Numbered from the stretch's first letter, positions 54,325 to 62,958 are shown. The stretch: DNA of 64,000 nucleotides from Thiosocius sp942490985 (GCA_942490985.1 CALNYW010000005.1:310001-374000); one strand, 5' to 3'. Translations and numbers: made by a program. Notes: generated by a model from the letters alone, not told the origin.

Positions 54325-54866
54325 CATGCACCTCCTTCTTTCTTTTGGAAAAACAGCGTTACTTCGCCGACCCTAAAACCAAATTTACTCACCGTCGCAC
54401 GATTGACCAACACGCCATCCGGCTGCAAAAACATCCAGTCGTTCAGCGCGACGTCGATTGTCGAGCCTTTATAGGGCAGCTGCAGCGTATAGCGCCAGTT
54501 CAGGGCTTGGCCGTAGGCCACCCCTTCCGCTACCCCCACCACGTCATCGGCGCGACCTTCAAATCGGTTTTCGTCCAGACGTGTGATTCGCCAGATCCGC
54601 TGCGACTCTTCGCCATCCGCATACACAAAGTCTTCAACGAGCGTCAGCAGATTGCCTTCAACGGTACCCTCGATATCAACGGTGAACTGGCGCTTCAACG
54701 TGCCTGCACGATCCTGGAAGATTCCCCAGGCCTTGGTCGGGCCACGAAAATATTCGAAAAGATTGAAGTGCGGCGTCGTACCTTCAAAGTCTTTTGGTTG
54801 CATTCCACTACACCCGGCGAGAAGCGTTAACGGCAGGATGAGAATCAACAGGCGGATGAACGTCAT
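54324..54866 (-). CDS. DUF3833 lipoprotein
   Basis: A 180-residue lipoprotein: signal peptide and lipobox LLAGC (Cys18), then FEGTTPHFNLFEYFRG, TLVEDFVYADGEESQRIWRI and LNWRYTLQLPYKGSTIDVALNDWMFLQPD cut here between WRYTLQLPY and LNDWMFLQ, the DUF3833 pattern of a lipocalin-like barrel. A very strong Shine-Dalgarno (AAGGAGGT, 6 bases) precedes ATG 54866. The gene start lies inside the 3' end of the MFS gene (59-base overlap). Function unknown; it travels with Cfa-like enzymes and DUF1365. Confidence 0.88.
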   Translation of the reverse strand: MTFIRLLILILPLTLLAGCSGMQPKDFEGTTPHFNLFEYFRGPTKAWGIFQDRAGTLKRQFTVDIEGTVEGNLLTLVEDFVYADGEESQRIWRITRLDENRFEGRADDVVGVAEGVAYGQALNWRYTLQLPYKGSTIDVALNDWMFLQPDGVLVNRATVSKFGFRVGEVTLFFQKKEGGA

Positions 54867-56145
54867 CCGAAACCTCCTTTTTTTCGTGAGCAACATCGAC
54901 TCCCGTCGACATCAGCACAGATCGCTGCAACGCCAACACGGCGAGCAGCTTGATGAGAACAGGCAGACCGGCGTAAAGCCAAGGCACCACATCGCCCTGC
55001 GTACGCCCCGTTTCCGGCGATGACAACCACGCGAGAAGCGGCAAGGCCAAACCGGCAGACAACGCCAGAGCCAGCTTGCTGGCCATCCCCCATAGTCCGA
55101 ACAAGGCCCCGCCCCGGGGCTTGTCGAGGGCACGCGATTCATTGACAACCAGACGACCCTGCAGCGCCGCTGGCAATGCAATATCGGCACCTAGCGTGGC
55201 ACCCGTAACGATACAGACCAGCGCAAACGCAACCACGTCGCCGGCGCCAAGAAAGGCCGCCGGCAAGAAGCCCGCAGCGGCCAACAACATCGCGGCCCGC
55301 CACGCGCGCACCTCGCCGATACGTCGCGACACGCGCACCCAAAGGGGTAACGCGGCCAACCCAACGAGAAAATACAGCAACAACAGCATGCCGGCCGCCT
55401 GCTCCTCCAGCCCCAGGGCATCACGGGTGAAGATCAGAAACAGCGTCGCTGCGGTGCCACCGGCCAAGGTGTTGAGCAGATGAATCGACACCACCTGACG
55501 TGCCGGCCGCGAGGTTTCCTGCCACATCGCCCAGAGCCCCGCAGACTTCGATTGGATCTTTGCGACCACGCCCTCGGCCCGAATCAGCCATGCAGCCGCC
55601 AACGCCAATGGCACCAGCCAGAGCAGTACGGTGGCACTGAAATCCAAGGTGTCGGTTGCACCGAAAGCCACCGGCAGCAGCAGCGCCAGCAAGGTACCGG
55701 CGATCATGCCCGCCTCACGCCACGCCGCGACATGCGTCTGGCCGCGAACGTCGCCGACCTCGGCGCCCAGGGCGTAGTACGGGATCGCGATCAAGGTCCA
55801 ACCGAGGTAAGTGACCGTGAGGGTCACGAAAAGATAGCCTGCGCCGGCTTCGATGTCGGGACGAAAGAGAAACACCGCCCCGCCCAACAGTAAAGCCGCA
55901 CCAAGCGTCATCAACCATTGCGGCCGGATACGCGCGCGCGTGCGGTCGACCAACAGGCCAACCAGCGGATCCGTGACCAGGTCGAGCAGCCGCGCCACCA
56001 GCAACACGACACCGACGGTCGCCAAACCGATCGCGGGAAGGTCAGCGTACGCCGCGGGCAGATGCACATACAGCGGCAACCCGAGAAACGCCAACGGCAC
56101 TGCGGGCAGCGCATAGGCCGTCAAAGACGGTTGTTTGGCTTTCAC
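54808..56145 (-). CDS. MFS transporter of the GPH/MFS_2 type
   Basis: About 445 residues with twelve hydrophobic segments. The loop RLLDLVTDPLVGLLVDRTRARIRPQW is the GPH (glycoside-pentoside-hexuronide or lysolipid) signature, cut here as LDLVTDPLVGLLVDRT. MFS_2 relatives move lysophospholipids or sugars; given its fatty-acid-modifying neighbours, a lipid substrate is plausible but unproven. The GTG at 56145 overlaps the cfa stop (GTGA). Its last 59 bases overlap the DUF3833 gene. Confidence 0.85.
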   Translation of the reverse strand: MKAKQPSLTAYALPAVPLAFLGLPLYVHLPAAYADLPAIGLATVGVVLLVARLLDLVTDPLVGLLVDRTRARIRPQWLMTLGAALLLGGAVFLFRPDIEAGAGYLFVTLTVTYLGWTLIAIPYYALGAEVGDVRGQTHVAAWREAGMIAGTLLALLLPVAFGATDTLDFSATVLLWLVPLALAAAWLIRAEGVVAKIQSKSAGLWAMWQETSRPARQVVSIHLLNTLAGGTAATLFLIFTRDALGLEEQAAGMLLLLYFLVGLAALPLWVRVSRRIGEVRAWRAAMLLAAAGFLPAAFLGAGDVVAFALVCIVTGATLGADIALPAALQGRLVVNESRALDKPRGGALFGLWGMASKLALALSAGLALPLLAWLSSPETGRTQGDVVPWLYAGLPVLIKLLAVLALQRSVLMSTGVDVAHEKKEVSDDVHPPVDSHPAVNASRRV

Positions 56146-57365
56146 GGTTTTGCAAACGTGCACTGCACAACGTCAATGTGTTGCGCACGGAAGCCCGCCT
56201 CGCAAAACGCGAGGTAGTACTGCCACATACGCCGAAATCGTTGGTCATAGCCGTGGCTTTCAAGCCAGTCAGTAGACGCATTGAAACGCTCGTGCCACTG
56301 TGCCAGCGTATCGGCGTAATCGATTCCGAATGGCATCATGTCGACGTGCGTCAATCCAGCGCCGGCGCCCAGCTCATCCAAGTGCTGTTTGGTCGGCAAC
56401 ATACCGCCGGGGAATATGTAGGTCTGGATGAAACCGCCAGGGACGGCCTCGTATCGGTCGAACTTTGTCTCGTCAATGGTAATCACCTGAAGGGACGCCC
56501 GACCACCCGGACGTAGACTGCGCTGCACGACGTCAAAATATCCTGCCCAGTATTCACGCCCGACGGCTTCGAACATCTCGATCGAGACCACATGGTCGGC
56601 GGCGACCTGGCTGTCGCGATAGTCGCAGAGCTTGAATTCTGCTAACGCGTTTAGCCCGGCGTCCTGAATCCGCTGACGCGCGTACTCGAGCTGTTCGGCG
56701 GACAGGGTCAGACCGGTCACGCGCATACCCCGCTTTGCCGCGTACTCCGCAAAACCTCCCCAGCCACAGCCGATCTCGAGGATATGGTCTCCGGGTTTCG
56801 CCGCGAGCTCATCGAGCATGCGCGCATATTTGCGCTGCTGCGCTTCTTCCAAAGCGATTCCCTGATCGAAAAGCGCCGCGGAGTAGGTCATGCTCGTGTC
56901 GAGCCATTGCGCGTAAAAATCATTGCCGAGATCGTAGTGGGCAGCAATGTTGCGACGGCTACCACTGCGGGTGTTGCGATTCGCCCAGTGCTGCAGCCTT
57001 ATCCGAGTCTGCGAGAGCAGGTGCCGATCTTCGGTGCCGGCGTAGGCGTCCAAATTGAGCGCCAAGACCTCGAGAAGCCGGGCAAGATCTGGGCTATCCC
57101 AGTCTTCGGCAATAAATCCTTCGCCGAAGCCCAAATCGCCGCGCCAGAAGAGTCGTCGCATCAGTGCACCTGGCCGGTCAATCTTGATCGACGCATCCGG
57201 GCCATCTTCCACACCGTGAAGTGTGAAAGGCTTGTGCGCAGCGATTTGCACCGTCAGGGAACCCCGGCGGAGCTGTGCCAAGTGGTCGACAAGACGTCGA
57301 TGATGCCAGGGCATCGACAGGACGAACGGCGGACGCGCCGCCAGGGTTGCTGTTTGTGGGCGCAT
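56142..57365 (-). CDS. cfa: Cyclopropane-fatty-acyl-phospholipid synthase-like methyltransferase
   Basis: A 407-residue SAM-dependent enzyme acting on unsaturated acyl chains of membrane lipids. It has an N-terminal lipid-binding domain (about 1-120), RNIAAHYDLGNDFYAQWLD, SAM motif ILEIGCGWGGFAEYAA, VVSIEMFEAVGREYW and QTYIFPGGMLP. In clusters with a flavin oxidase and DUF1365, relatives make other modified acyl chains such as methylated furan-fatty-acid precursors, so the product here need not be a cyclopropane. One base separates it from the DUF1365 stop. Confidence 0.9.
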   Translation of the reverse strand: MRPQTATLAARPPFVLSMPWHHRRLVDHLAQLRRGSLTVQIAAHKPFTLHGVEDGPDASIKIDRPGALMRRLFWRGDLGFGEGFIAEDWDSPDLARLLEVLALNLDAYAGTEDRHLLSQTRIRLQHWANRNTRSGSRRNIAAHYDLGNDFYAQWLDTSMTYSAALFDQGIALEEAQQRKYARMLDELAAKPGDHILEIGCGWGGFAEYAAKRGMRVTGLTLSAEQLEYARQRIQDAGLNALAEFKLCDYRDSQVAADHVVSIEMFEAVGREYWAGYFDVVQRSLRPGGRASLQVITIDETKFDRYEAVPGGFIQTYIFPGGMLPTKQHLDELGAGAGLTHVDMMPFGIDYADTLAQWHERFNASTDWLESHGYDQRFRRMWQYYLAFCEAGFRAQHIDVVQCTFAKP

Positions 57366-57366
57366 G

Positions 57367-58140
57367 TCAGCTTACCTCTTCGATTGGGGGTGCCGGCTTA
57401 CGGTGGAATTGCCCACCTTGCAGCCAAATTTTCAATGCGTGCCAGTGAATGGCGGTCAGTACCTTCAACGTCTGTAGCGGGACGCGAAGGGTTTGAGATA
57501 ACAACGTCGTACTTTTGAACGGCAGCCGCCGACCCATCTGTGTGGCCACCAGCATAAGTCGGCTGTCCTGCAGTTCTCGGATGATCACGCGCAGCCTCTC
57601 GTCGGGCCGTGACAAACGAAACTGGTACCCAGCGTCCATCGAAATGAACGGCGAGACGTGAAAATCCTTGCTGTGCGATTGCCGCAGCGGCCATCCCGGT
57701 TTGCCGGGTTGGGGCTTAAGCAAGTAGCAATGGCGCTCGCCAAAGGTGTTGCGCACCTCGGCGATCACGGCGACCGGCGCGCCGTTCGCGTCTTCACAGT
57801 ACCAAAGGCTCAGCGGGTTAAAGACCCACCCCAGCACCCGTGGAAAGCACAGCAGACTGATCTGTAGACCAGGCGTCGAGATCCCTCCACCGGCGAGCAC
57901 CCCTTCTGCCCAGCCGCGCAGGTCAGTGGCGCCAGCTGGCAAGTGGTCGCGATCGTAAAAGCTCAGCAGGTTGAAACGATTTCGCGAAAACAACCGGCTT
58001 GTCGCCGTGGTGCGATCGATCGTATCGATGTTCAGCAAGAGACTGAAGACACGATAACGGAAGCGATAGGGTGTCGAACCGAGGCGCTGATGCATCACTT
58101 CGCTCGAGTAAACACAGGCATCGTCGAGGCGAGCACTCAT
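57367..58140 (-). CDS. DUF1365 family protein
   Basis: The 257-residue protein has the DUF1365 pattern: VYSSEVMHQRLGSTPYRFRY, NRFNLLSFYDRDHL, LLCFPRVLGWVFNPLSLWYC, EVRNTFGERHCYLL, KDFHVSPFISMDAGYQF. Its biochemical role is unknown, but it accompanies Cfa-like enzymes and flavin oxidases throughout proteobacteria. The ATG at 58140 overlaps the oxidase stop (ATGA). The cfa start follows after one base, so the three are tightly coupled. Confidence 0.9.
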   Translation of the reverse strand: MSARLDDACVYSSEVMHQRLGSTPYRFRYRVFSLLLNIDTIDRTTATSRLFSRNRFNLLSFYDRDHLPAGATDLRGWAEGVLAGGGISTPGLQISLLCFPRVLGWVFNPLSLWYCEDANGAPVAVIAEVRNTFGERHCYLLKPQPGKPGWPLRQSHSKDFHVSPFISMDAGYQFRLSRPDERLRVIIRELQDSRLMLVATQMGRRLPFKSTTLLSQTLRVPLQTLKVLTAIHWHALKIWLQGGQFHRKPAPPIEEVS

Positions 58141-59471
58141 GCGGCTTTTCGCACCAGTTGTGGCACCAGTGTGAGATCCCTCGAGGCCTCGACCTGTTCT
58201 CTCCACGGGACGGCGGCGCCAAGTGCTTCGGCGACTTCGACGCCAGACCGCATGCCGTCTTCATGAAAGCCATACCCGGTCCACGCCCCCGCAAACCAGA
58301 TGCCGTCGCGACCCTGGATCCGATGCAATTGCTTTTGCGCCGCCAACGCATCGAGGCTGAATACCGGGTGATGATATTCGTACTCAGCGATGACCGTGGC
58401 CGGACTAGGGTCACGTAGGGGATTGAGCGAAACAAAATAGTTTTGCGCGGTATCAAGGCGTTGCAGGGAATTCATCCAATAGGTCACTGCGACCGCGCGG
58501 CCCGCATCAGCGCGATGATCGGCCAGGTAGTTCCAGGAAGACCAAACCCGTCGCTGCTTCGGCATAAGTGCGGCATCACGGTGCAGCAACACCCGGTTGG
58601 GCTGGTAGGGGATGGCAGCCAGCACGGCCGATTCGCTCGGCGCTGGCGATTCGATCAGTCTCAGGGCTTGATCGCTATGGCAGGCCAGGACGACATCGTC
58701 GAAGCGCTCGGTTTGGCCGTCCTGTTGCATCACATCGACGCCGTGCTCTCGCCGGATCACCTTGCGAATCGCCCGCCCGCTGAGCGCCCGCTCCCCTAAA
58801 TCTTCGATCAGTCGACGCATGTAACGGCTAGAGCCCCCTTCGACGGTTTGCCACTGCGGTCTGTCGCTAATTTTTATCAGACCGTGGTTGCTGAAAAACC
58901 GCAGAAATGTCAGCGCCGGGAAGCGACCGATTTCGCCGCGCGGACACGACCAGATCGCCGCCGCCATCGGGTAGAGGTAGTGGTCGCGGAATTTTTGCCC
59001 CAACCCCGCTTTGTCCAGAAAACGATCGAGGGTCATCGTCGGATCGATAGTGTCTTGCAGCGCCCGGTGGCCGCGACGGTTGAACGCAAGGATGTCGACT
59101 AACAGTCGCCAGAACGAGGGATTTAGCAGATTACGCCGTTGACCGAACAGGCCGTTGAGATCGGTGCCGGCGTACTCCAAGCGACCGTCGTCGATCGAGG
59201 CCGAAAACGACATATCGGTCGGATAGGTCGCGACACCGAGGTGCTCGAACAACGATGTCATCAAAGGATAGTTCGGCCGATTGAAGACCATGAAACCGGT
59301 ATCGACCGCTACAGGCCCGCGCGGGTCGTCGACAATCGCGGTGTTGGTATGCCCGCCAAAACGTTGCTCCGCCTCGAACAAGGTCACATCGACGTGATCC
59401 CTCAGCAGCCACGCGGCACTGGCTCCACCGATGCCGCTGCCAACGATTGCCACACGTCTGTTTTTGTTCAT
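58137..59471 (-). CDS. FAD-dependent amine-oxidase-like protein
   Basis: A 444-residue flavoprotein: Rossmann start VAIVGSGIGGASAAWLL, TLFEAEQRFGGHTNT, TGFMVFNRPNYPLM, and the C-terminal FAD motif GIWFAGAWTGYGFHEDGMRSG. No signal peptide. The operon partners DUF1365 and Cfa-like enzyme suggest that it oxidises or desaturates a modified acyl chain; the substrate is not shown by the sequence. First gene of the leftward operon, with its promoter in the 96-base spacer to the divergent glutathione peroxidase gene. Confidence 0.9.
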   Translation of the reverse strand: MNKNRRVAIVGSGIGGASAAWLLRDHVDVTLFEAEQRFGGHTNTAIVDDPRGPVAVDTGFMVFNRPNYPLMTSLFEHLGVATYPTDMSFSASIDDGRLEYAGTDLNGLFGQRRNLLNPSFWRLLVDILAFNRRGHRALQDTIDPTMTLDRFLDKAGLGQKFRDHYLYPMAAAIWSCPRGEIGRFPALTFLRFFSNHGLIKISDRPQWQTVEGGSSRYMRRLIEDLGERALSGRAIRKVIRREHGVDVMQQDGQTERFDDVVLACHSDQALRLIESPAPSESAVLAAIPYQPNRVLLHRDAALMPKQRRVWSSWNYLADHRADAGRAVAVTYWMNSLQRLDTAQNYFVSLNPLRDPSPATVIAEYEYHHPVFSLDALAAQKQLHRIQGRDGIWFAGAWTGYGFHEDGMRSGVEVAEALGAAVPWREQVEASRDLTLVPQLVRKAA

Positions 59472-59484
59472 TAAAGTCGCCCTG

Positions 59485-59557
59485 TATGTATGTGTTTTAT
59501 TGCAAACAGCTTACGTTATTGCTATACATAATCTAAACACATCGAGCAAAGAGTCAA
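59485..59557. promoter_or_regulatory. Divergent promoter region with TATGTAT/ATACATA inverted repeat
   Basis: The A/T-rich spacer between the two operons contains an inverted repeat TATGTAT (59485-59491) and ATACATA (59524-59530) spaced by 32 bases. Leftward, TTGACT (59552-59557) is followed after 18 bases by GATTAT; rightward, TTGCAA (59500-59505) is followed after 17 bases by TATACA (59523-59528). Core matches are 4 of 6 or better. The repeat is a candidate operator for the MerR-type regulator at 61804; this is inference. Confidence 0.45.
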
Positions 59558-59567
59558 GTTTTTCCAC

Positions 59568-60128
59568 ATGAAACCTGTACACTTCTTATTCAGCGCGGCA
59601 ATTTCCTTGACGATTCTTGGTCTCGCCGGCCCGGGTCTCGCGGCCGGTAGCGCCAGCACGGTCCTCGATCACGAGGTCAGACGACTCGGCAGTGACGAGA
59701 CGGTGAACCTTCAGGAGACCTATGGCGGAAAGGTGGTTTTGATCGTCAATACCGCCAGCCGCTGTGCGTTCACCGACCAGTATGCCGGGCTGGAGTCGCT
59801 CTACGCGGACTACCGCGATCAGGGGCTGGTTGTTCTGGGGTTTCCGTCGAATGACTTCGGCAACCAGGAGCCCGGCACCGAAGGCGAGATCAAAGACTTT
59901 TGCCGACTCACTTATGGCGTGAAATTCCCTATGTTTGCAAAAACAAAGGTAACAGAAAGCAACGCTGATCCCCTCTTTACGGCGCTTGGTGAGGCGGCCG
60001 GACGGTTCCCAGGTTGGAATTTCCACAAATATTTAATTGGAAGGGACGGTCGGCTCGTCGAAAACTACCTCAGCATCACACCGCCACAAAGCAGCAGAAT
60101 TATCCGAGATATCGAGGCGCTCTTATGA
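59568..60128 (+). CDS. Exported glutathione-peroxidase-like protein
   Basis: A 186-residue thiol peroxidase of the GPx family. A signal peptide (about residues 1-25, cleavage near GLAAG) suggests periplasmic location, unlike cytoplasmic BtuE. Catalytic residues: Cys66 in VNTASRCAFTDQY, with FPSNDFGNQEPG and WNFHKYLI completing the tetrad. It probably reduces lipid or organic hydroperoxides. First gene of the rightward operon. Confidence 0.92.
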   Translation: MKPVHFLFSAAISLTILGLAGPGLAAGSASTVLDHEVRRLGSDETVNLQETYGGKVVLIVNTASRCAFTDQYAGLESLYADYRDQGLVVLGFPSNDFGNQEPGTEGEIKDFCRLTYGVKFPMFAKTKVTESNADPLFTALGEAAGRFPGWNFHKYLIGRDGRLVENYLSITPPQSSRIIRDIEALL

Positions 60129-60583
60129 TGGTCGAGATTGTCGGTAATTCATGGCACCGCGAGCGTGCCTGGCTGGGCTACGCCGGGCTTATTCCTTTTC
60201 TTGCCGGCACCGGCGCACTGCTGCTGTCGTCCGACGCTGCGCTGACCGCGTCAGCCGTCGACGTGATGCGTTCGTACGCAGCGATAATCGCCAGCTTCCT
60301 CGGGGCCGTTCATTGGGGCGTCGCGACGCAGGATGACGGGAACCTCAAACGCCGGCTTCGCTGGGGCGTGATGCCGGCGCTGCTGGCCTGGACGTTGTTG
60401 CTGTTGCCGGCAGGGCCGGCGTTCCTCGGTTTTGCAGCACTGTTCGCGGCGATTTTGTACGTCGACGTGCGACTCCTGCCTGTGCTTGACGCCCGTTACC
60501 AACAGCTGCGCTTCCGCCTGACGTCGGTTGTGATCGCCTGCACGCTGATCGCAGGGATCATCGGATCGAGGGCTGCTGCATGA
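60125..60583 (+). CDS. DUF3429 integral membrane protein
   Basis: A 152-residue protein with about five hydrophobic segments and the DUF3429 pattern (ERAWLGYAGLIPFLAG, YAAIIASFLGAVHWGVA, WGVMPALLAWTLLLLP). Function unknown. The tandem ATGs at 60125 and 60128 overlap the peroxidase stop (ATGA); its own stop overlaps the next start the same way. Confidence 0.88.
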   Translation: MMVEIVGNSWHRERAWLGYAGLIPFLAGTGALLLSSDAALTASAVDVMRSYAAIIASFLGAVHWGVATQDDGNLKRRLRWGVMPALLAWTLLLLPAGPAFLGFAALFAAILYVDVRLLPVLDARYQQLRFRLTSVVIACTLIAGIIGSRAAA

Positions 60584-61329
60584 GCAGCGCGCCGAAACAT
60601 GCCTGGCTGATTGGTGCCAGCGCCGGGATGGGGCTGGAAGTCGGCCGAGGGCTGCGAGAAGCCGGCTGGCAGGTGACGTTGTCGGCGCGCAATCCAGAAC
60701 GGCTGGCAGCAGCCGCCGCTGAAATCGGCGCCGAATCTCGCGCCGTCGATGTAACCGATGCGGCAGCCGTGGCTGCCGCCGCGTCGGCGCTCTTTCAGGC
60801 CACGCCGCCGACGCTCGTGCTGGTTAATGCCGGTGACTACGAACCTATGCCGATCGAGGCGTATGACACAGCCCTGTTTGCACGCCTCAACGCGGTCAAT
60901 TACATGGGCCCGGTCAACGTGCTCGGCGCTGTTCTGCCTTTGATGCGCGACGCGGGCGGCGGCGAGATACTACTCAATGCGAGTGCAGCCGGTTTCCGAG
61001 GCCTGCCGCGCTCGGCGCCCTATTCTGCCCCCAAGGCCGCAACGATCCATCTCGCAGAGGCGTTGAAGCCGGAAGCCAAGCAATGGGGTATCCAACTGCG
61101 CGTGATCAACCCAGGATTCGTGCGCAGCCGCCTGACCGACAAAAACAGCTTTAAGATGCCGGCACTGCTGACCGAACAACAGGCCGCCAGCAAGATCATT
61201 GCTGAAATCGGCAGGCCACACTTTGAGATCAGCTTCCCACGCCGTCTGATCTGGCCGCTGAAGCTGCTGCGGTGTCTACCCTACGGCCTGTTTTTCCGCC
61301 TTATTGAACGCCGGGTAATGCAGGCATGA
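60580..61329 (+). CDS. Short-chain dehydrogenase/reductase
   Basis: A 249-residue SDR: cofactor motif IGASAGMGLEVGRGL (about residues 8-22), structural LVNAGDY (NAG), catalytic serine in LLNASAAG and YSAPKAA (YxxxK). The C-terminal half is hydrophobic and basic (FPRRLIWPLKLLRCLPYGLFF), suggesting membrane association. It lies in a coupled operon (ATGA on both sides). Substrate unknown; lipid-related from context. Confidence 0.9.
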   Translation: MSSAPKHAWLIGASAGMGLEVGRGLREAGWQVTLSARNPERLAAAAAEIGAESRAVDVTDAAAVAAAASALFQATPPTLVLVNAGDYEPMPIEAYDTALFARLNAVNYMGPVNVLGAVLPLMRDAGGGEILLNASAAGFRGLPRSAPYSAPKAATIHLAEALKPEAKQWGIQLRVINPGFVRSRLTDKNSFKMPALLTEQQAASKIIAEIGRPHFEISFPRRLIWPLKLLRCLPYGLFFRLIERRVMQA

Positions 61330-61796
61330 CTGCGCACGTGACCCGCTATATCGCATTCTTCGAAGATATGACGCCGGCCTCGCTGGCGCAGCTTGACGAG
61401 GTCTTCACAGACTCTGCGCGCTTCATCGATCCGTTCAACGACGTGCGCGGCATCGCGAAAATCAAACGTGTTTTCGAGCACATGTACGAAACCGTCGAAA
61501 CGCCTCGTTTCAACGTCTCCGAACATGTGTACACAGACCCGATCTGCTACTTGCGTTGGACATTCTCGTTCAGCACACGGGGCCGCCCACAGAAGATTGA
61601 CGGCGTCAGCCGCGTGCAATTCAACGCCGACGGCAAGGCGGAAGAACACGTTGATTTCTGGGATCCATCCCGACAACTCTACGAGCGCATTCCGGTGCTC
61701 GGAAAAATATTAAAACGCGTGCGGCGTCAACTCGGCGCCGCGCAAATCATCAACTCAACCAAACGAAGTGACAGTTCGCTTGCGACAGAGAGGTAG
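61326..61796 (+). CDS. NTF2/SnoaL-like protein
   Basis: A 156-residue alpha+beta cone protein: RYIAFFEDMTPASLAQLDEVFTDSARFIDPFNDVRG, then FEHMYETVETPRF and RVQFNADGKAEEHVDFWD (first motif quoted in part: FTDSARFIDPFNDVRG). Such domains are ligand-binding or isomerase-like; no function is assigned. It overlaps the SDR gene by ATGA and precedes the MerR gene by 7 bases. Confidence 0.85.
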   Translation: MTAHVTRYIAFFEDMTPASLAQLDEVFTDSARFIDPFNDVRGIAKIKRVFEHMYETVETPRFNVSEHVYTDPICYLRWTFSFSTRGRPQKIDGVSRVQFNADGKAEEHVDFWDPSRQLYERIPVLGKILKRVRRQLGAAQIINSTKRSDSSLATER

Positions 61797-61803
61797 TTAA
61801 GCA

Positions 61804-62775
61804 ATGACAACGGCATCGAACGAAGCAAACGGCGCTTACCGCATAGGCGCGGTTGCCCGTCTTACGGGCATATCGCCAGATACGCTGCGAATCTGGGAGC
61901 GCCGATACGACATCGTCGAACCCGAACGCACACCGAAGGGCGGGCGTCTTTACAGCCAACAGGACGTTACCCGCCTTACTATGATCAAGACACTGGTCGA
62001 CCAGGGGCACGCCATCAGCACGGTCGCCAACCTGTCAGCCGAGGAGCTGAATCGACGCCTGAACTTGGCGCAGCCCGCCAACCTGCCCCCACCGGGCAGT
62101 GGTCAGCATGAGGTCTGTGTAGTGGGTCAGGCGATATCAGTGCGCGCCTGCAATACCGAACGCCTGCCGGAGGGCCTCGAACTCGCGGGTGCCTACACCG
62201 ATCTGGAGTCGTTCCTCGAAGACGAGACCAACTGCGATACCCTCGTAATCGAGCTCCCGTTCCTCGATCGCAACATTGCGAAAGATCTGAATTCGCCGGA
62301 CCTGCGCAAACGGGCGCAGCGGATCATCGTGATCTACGCCTTCAGTCCGTCGAACATCGTCAGTCAGCTGCAGCGTTATGGTCTGCAGACCCTGCGCGCA
62401 CCGGTCGCGCTCGAACACATCTGGCAGCACTGCCAGTTGAGCCAGACGCGCCAGGTGGACTGGAAGCCGCCGGAGTGGGATCCGCGCGTCGCCAGCAGCG
62501 ACCCGCTTCCGCCGAAGCGTTTCACCCACGAGCAACTGGTGCGCCTATCGCAAATCAGCACCAGCCTGGAATGCGAGTGCCCGCACCACATGGCCAGCGT
62601 GATCGAGCAGCTGGCGGCATTTGAGGACTACAGCGCACGCTGCGAGGTCAGCACCAGCCAGGACGCTGCCTTGCACGGCTACCTGCACCAGATGACCGCG
62701 CGCGCCCGCTGGCTCATGGAGGTCGCCCTCGAGCGCCTTGCCGACGTAGAAAATATCGACGTCAACGCACGCTAG
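61804..62775 (+). CDS. MerR-family regulator with CxCPHH C-terminal motif
   Basis: A 323-residue regulator. Residues 12-80 are a MerR winged helix (YRIGAVARLTGISPDTLRIWERRYDIVEP, quoted as TGISPDTLRIWERRY). Residues 103-215 look like a Rossmann-type domain (EVCVVG, DTLVIELPF, RIIVIYAFSPSNIVSQLQRYG), and 238-318 a helical domain with CECPHH at 257-262 and Cys280. The order HTH-Rossmann-helices and the lack of DxHxxG and WxxxEH cobalamin motifs distinguish it from LitR/CarH photoreceptors. It may instead sense metal, heme or redox state through the cysteines. Last gene of the operon it probably controls. Confidence 0.88.
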   Translation: MTTASNEANGAYRIGAVARLTGISPDTLRIWERRYDIVEPERTPKGGRLYSQQDVTRLTMIKTLVDQGHAISTVANLSAEELNRRLNLAQPANLPPPGSGQHEVCVVGQAISVRACNTERLPEGLELAGAYTDLESFLEDETNCDTLVIELPFLDRNIAKDLNSPDLRKRAQRIIVIYAFSPSNIVSQLQRYGLQTLRAPVALEHIWQHCQLSQTRQVDWKPPEWDPRVASSDPLPPKRFTHEQLVRLSQISTSLECECPHHMASVIEQLAAFEDYSARCEVSTSQDAALHGYLHQMTARARWLMEVALERLADVENIDVNAR

Positions 62776-62797
62776 CGCTTGGTATCGTTCAAAAGGG

Positions 62798-62827
62798 CCC
62801 GCCCAGCGTCGATGGGCGGGTTTTTTT
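62798..62827 (+). terminator. Rho-independent terminator after the MerR gene
   Basis: CCCGCCCA (62798-62805) pairs with TGGGCGGG (62813-62820), 7-base loop, followed by seven T. It closes the rightward operon. Confidence 0.93.
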
Positions 62828-62936
62828 GACCCTGGTCAAATAACCACAGGGGCGGTGATCACCAACGGCACTGCGTCACAAATCGTCTGCCGAAAGCGGT
62901 CTATAAACAGATCGGTAACGCCTCCGTGCGCTACCG

Positions 62937-62958
62937 CCGATACCGATATCGGTATCGG
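62937..62958. promoter_or_regulatory. Perfect 22-bp palindrome, operator-like
   Basis: The half-site CCGATACCGAT meets its exact reverse complement with no spacer. It lies in the 466-base gap 62776-63241 between the MerR gene and photolyase. The rest of this gap holds the terminator above and a doubtful small frame at 62995. No -35/-10 pair stands out beside the palindrome. Confidence 0.5.

Noticed and set aside
53830..62775. Control by an ECF sigma factor/ChrR pair
   Set aside because: Comparable clusters often have rpoE-chrR next to them, but no sigma factor or ChrR-like gene is in the window; only the MerR-type regulator is.
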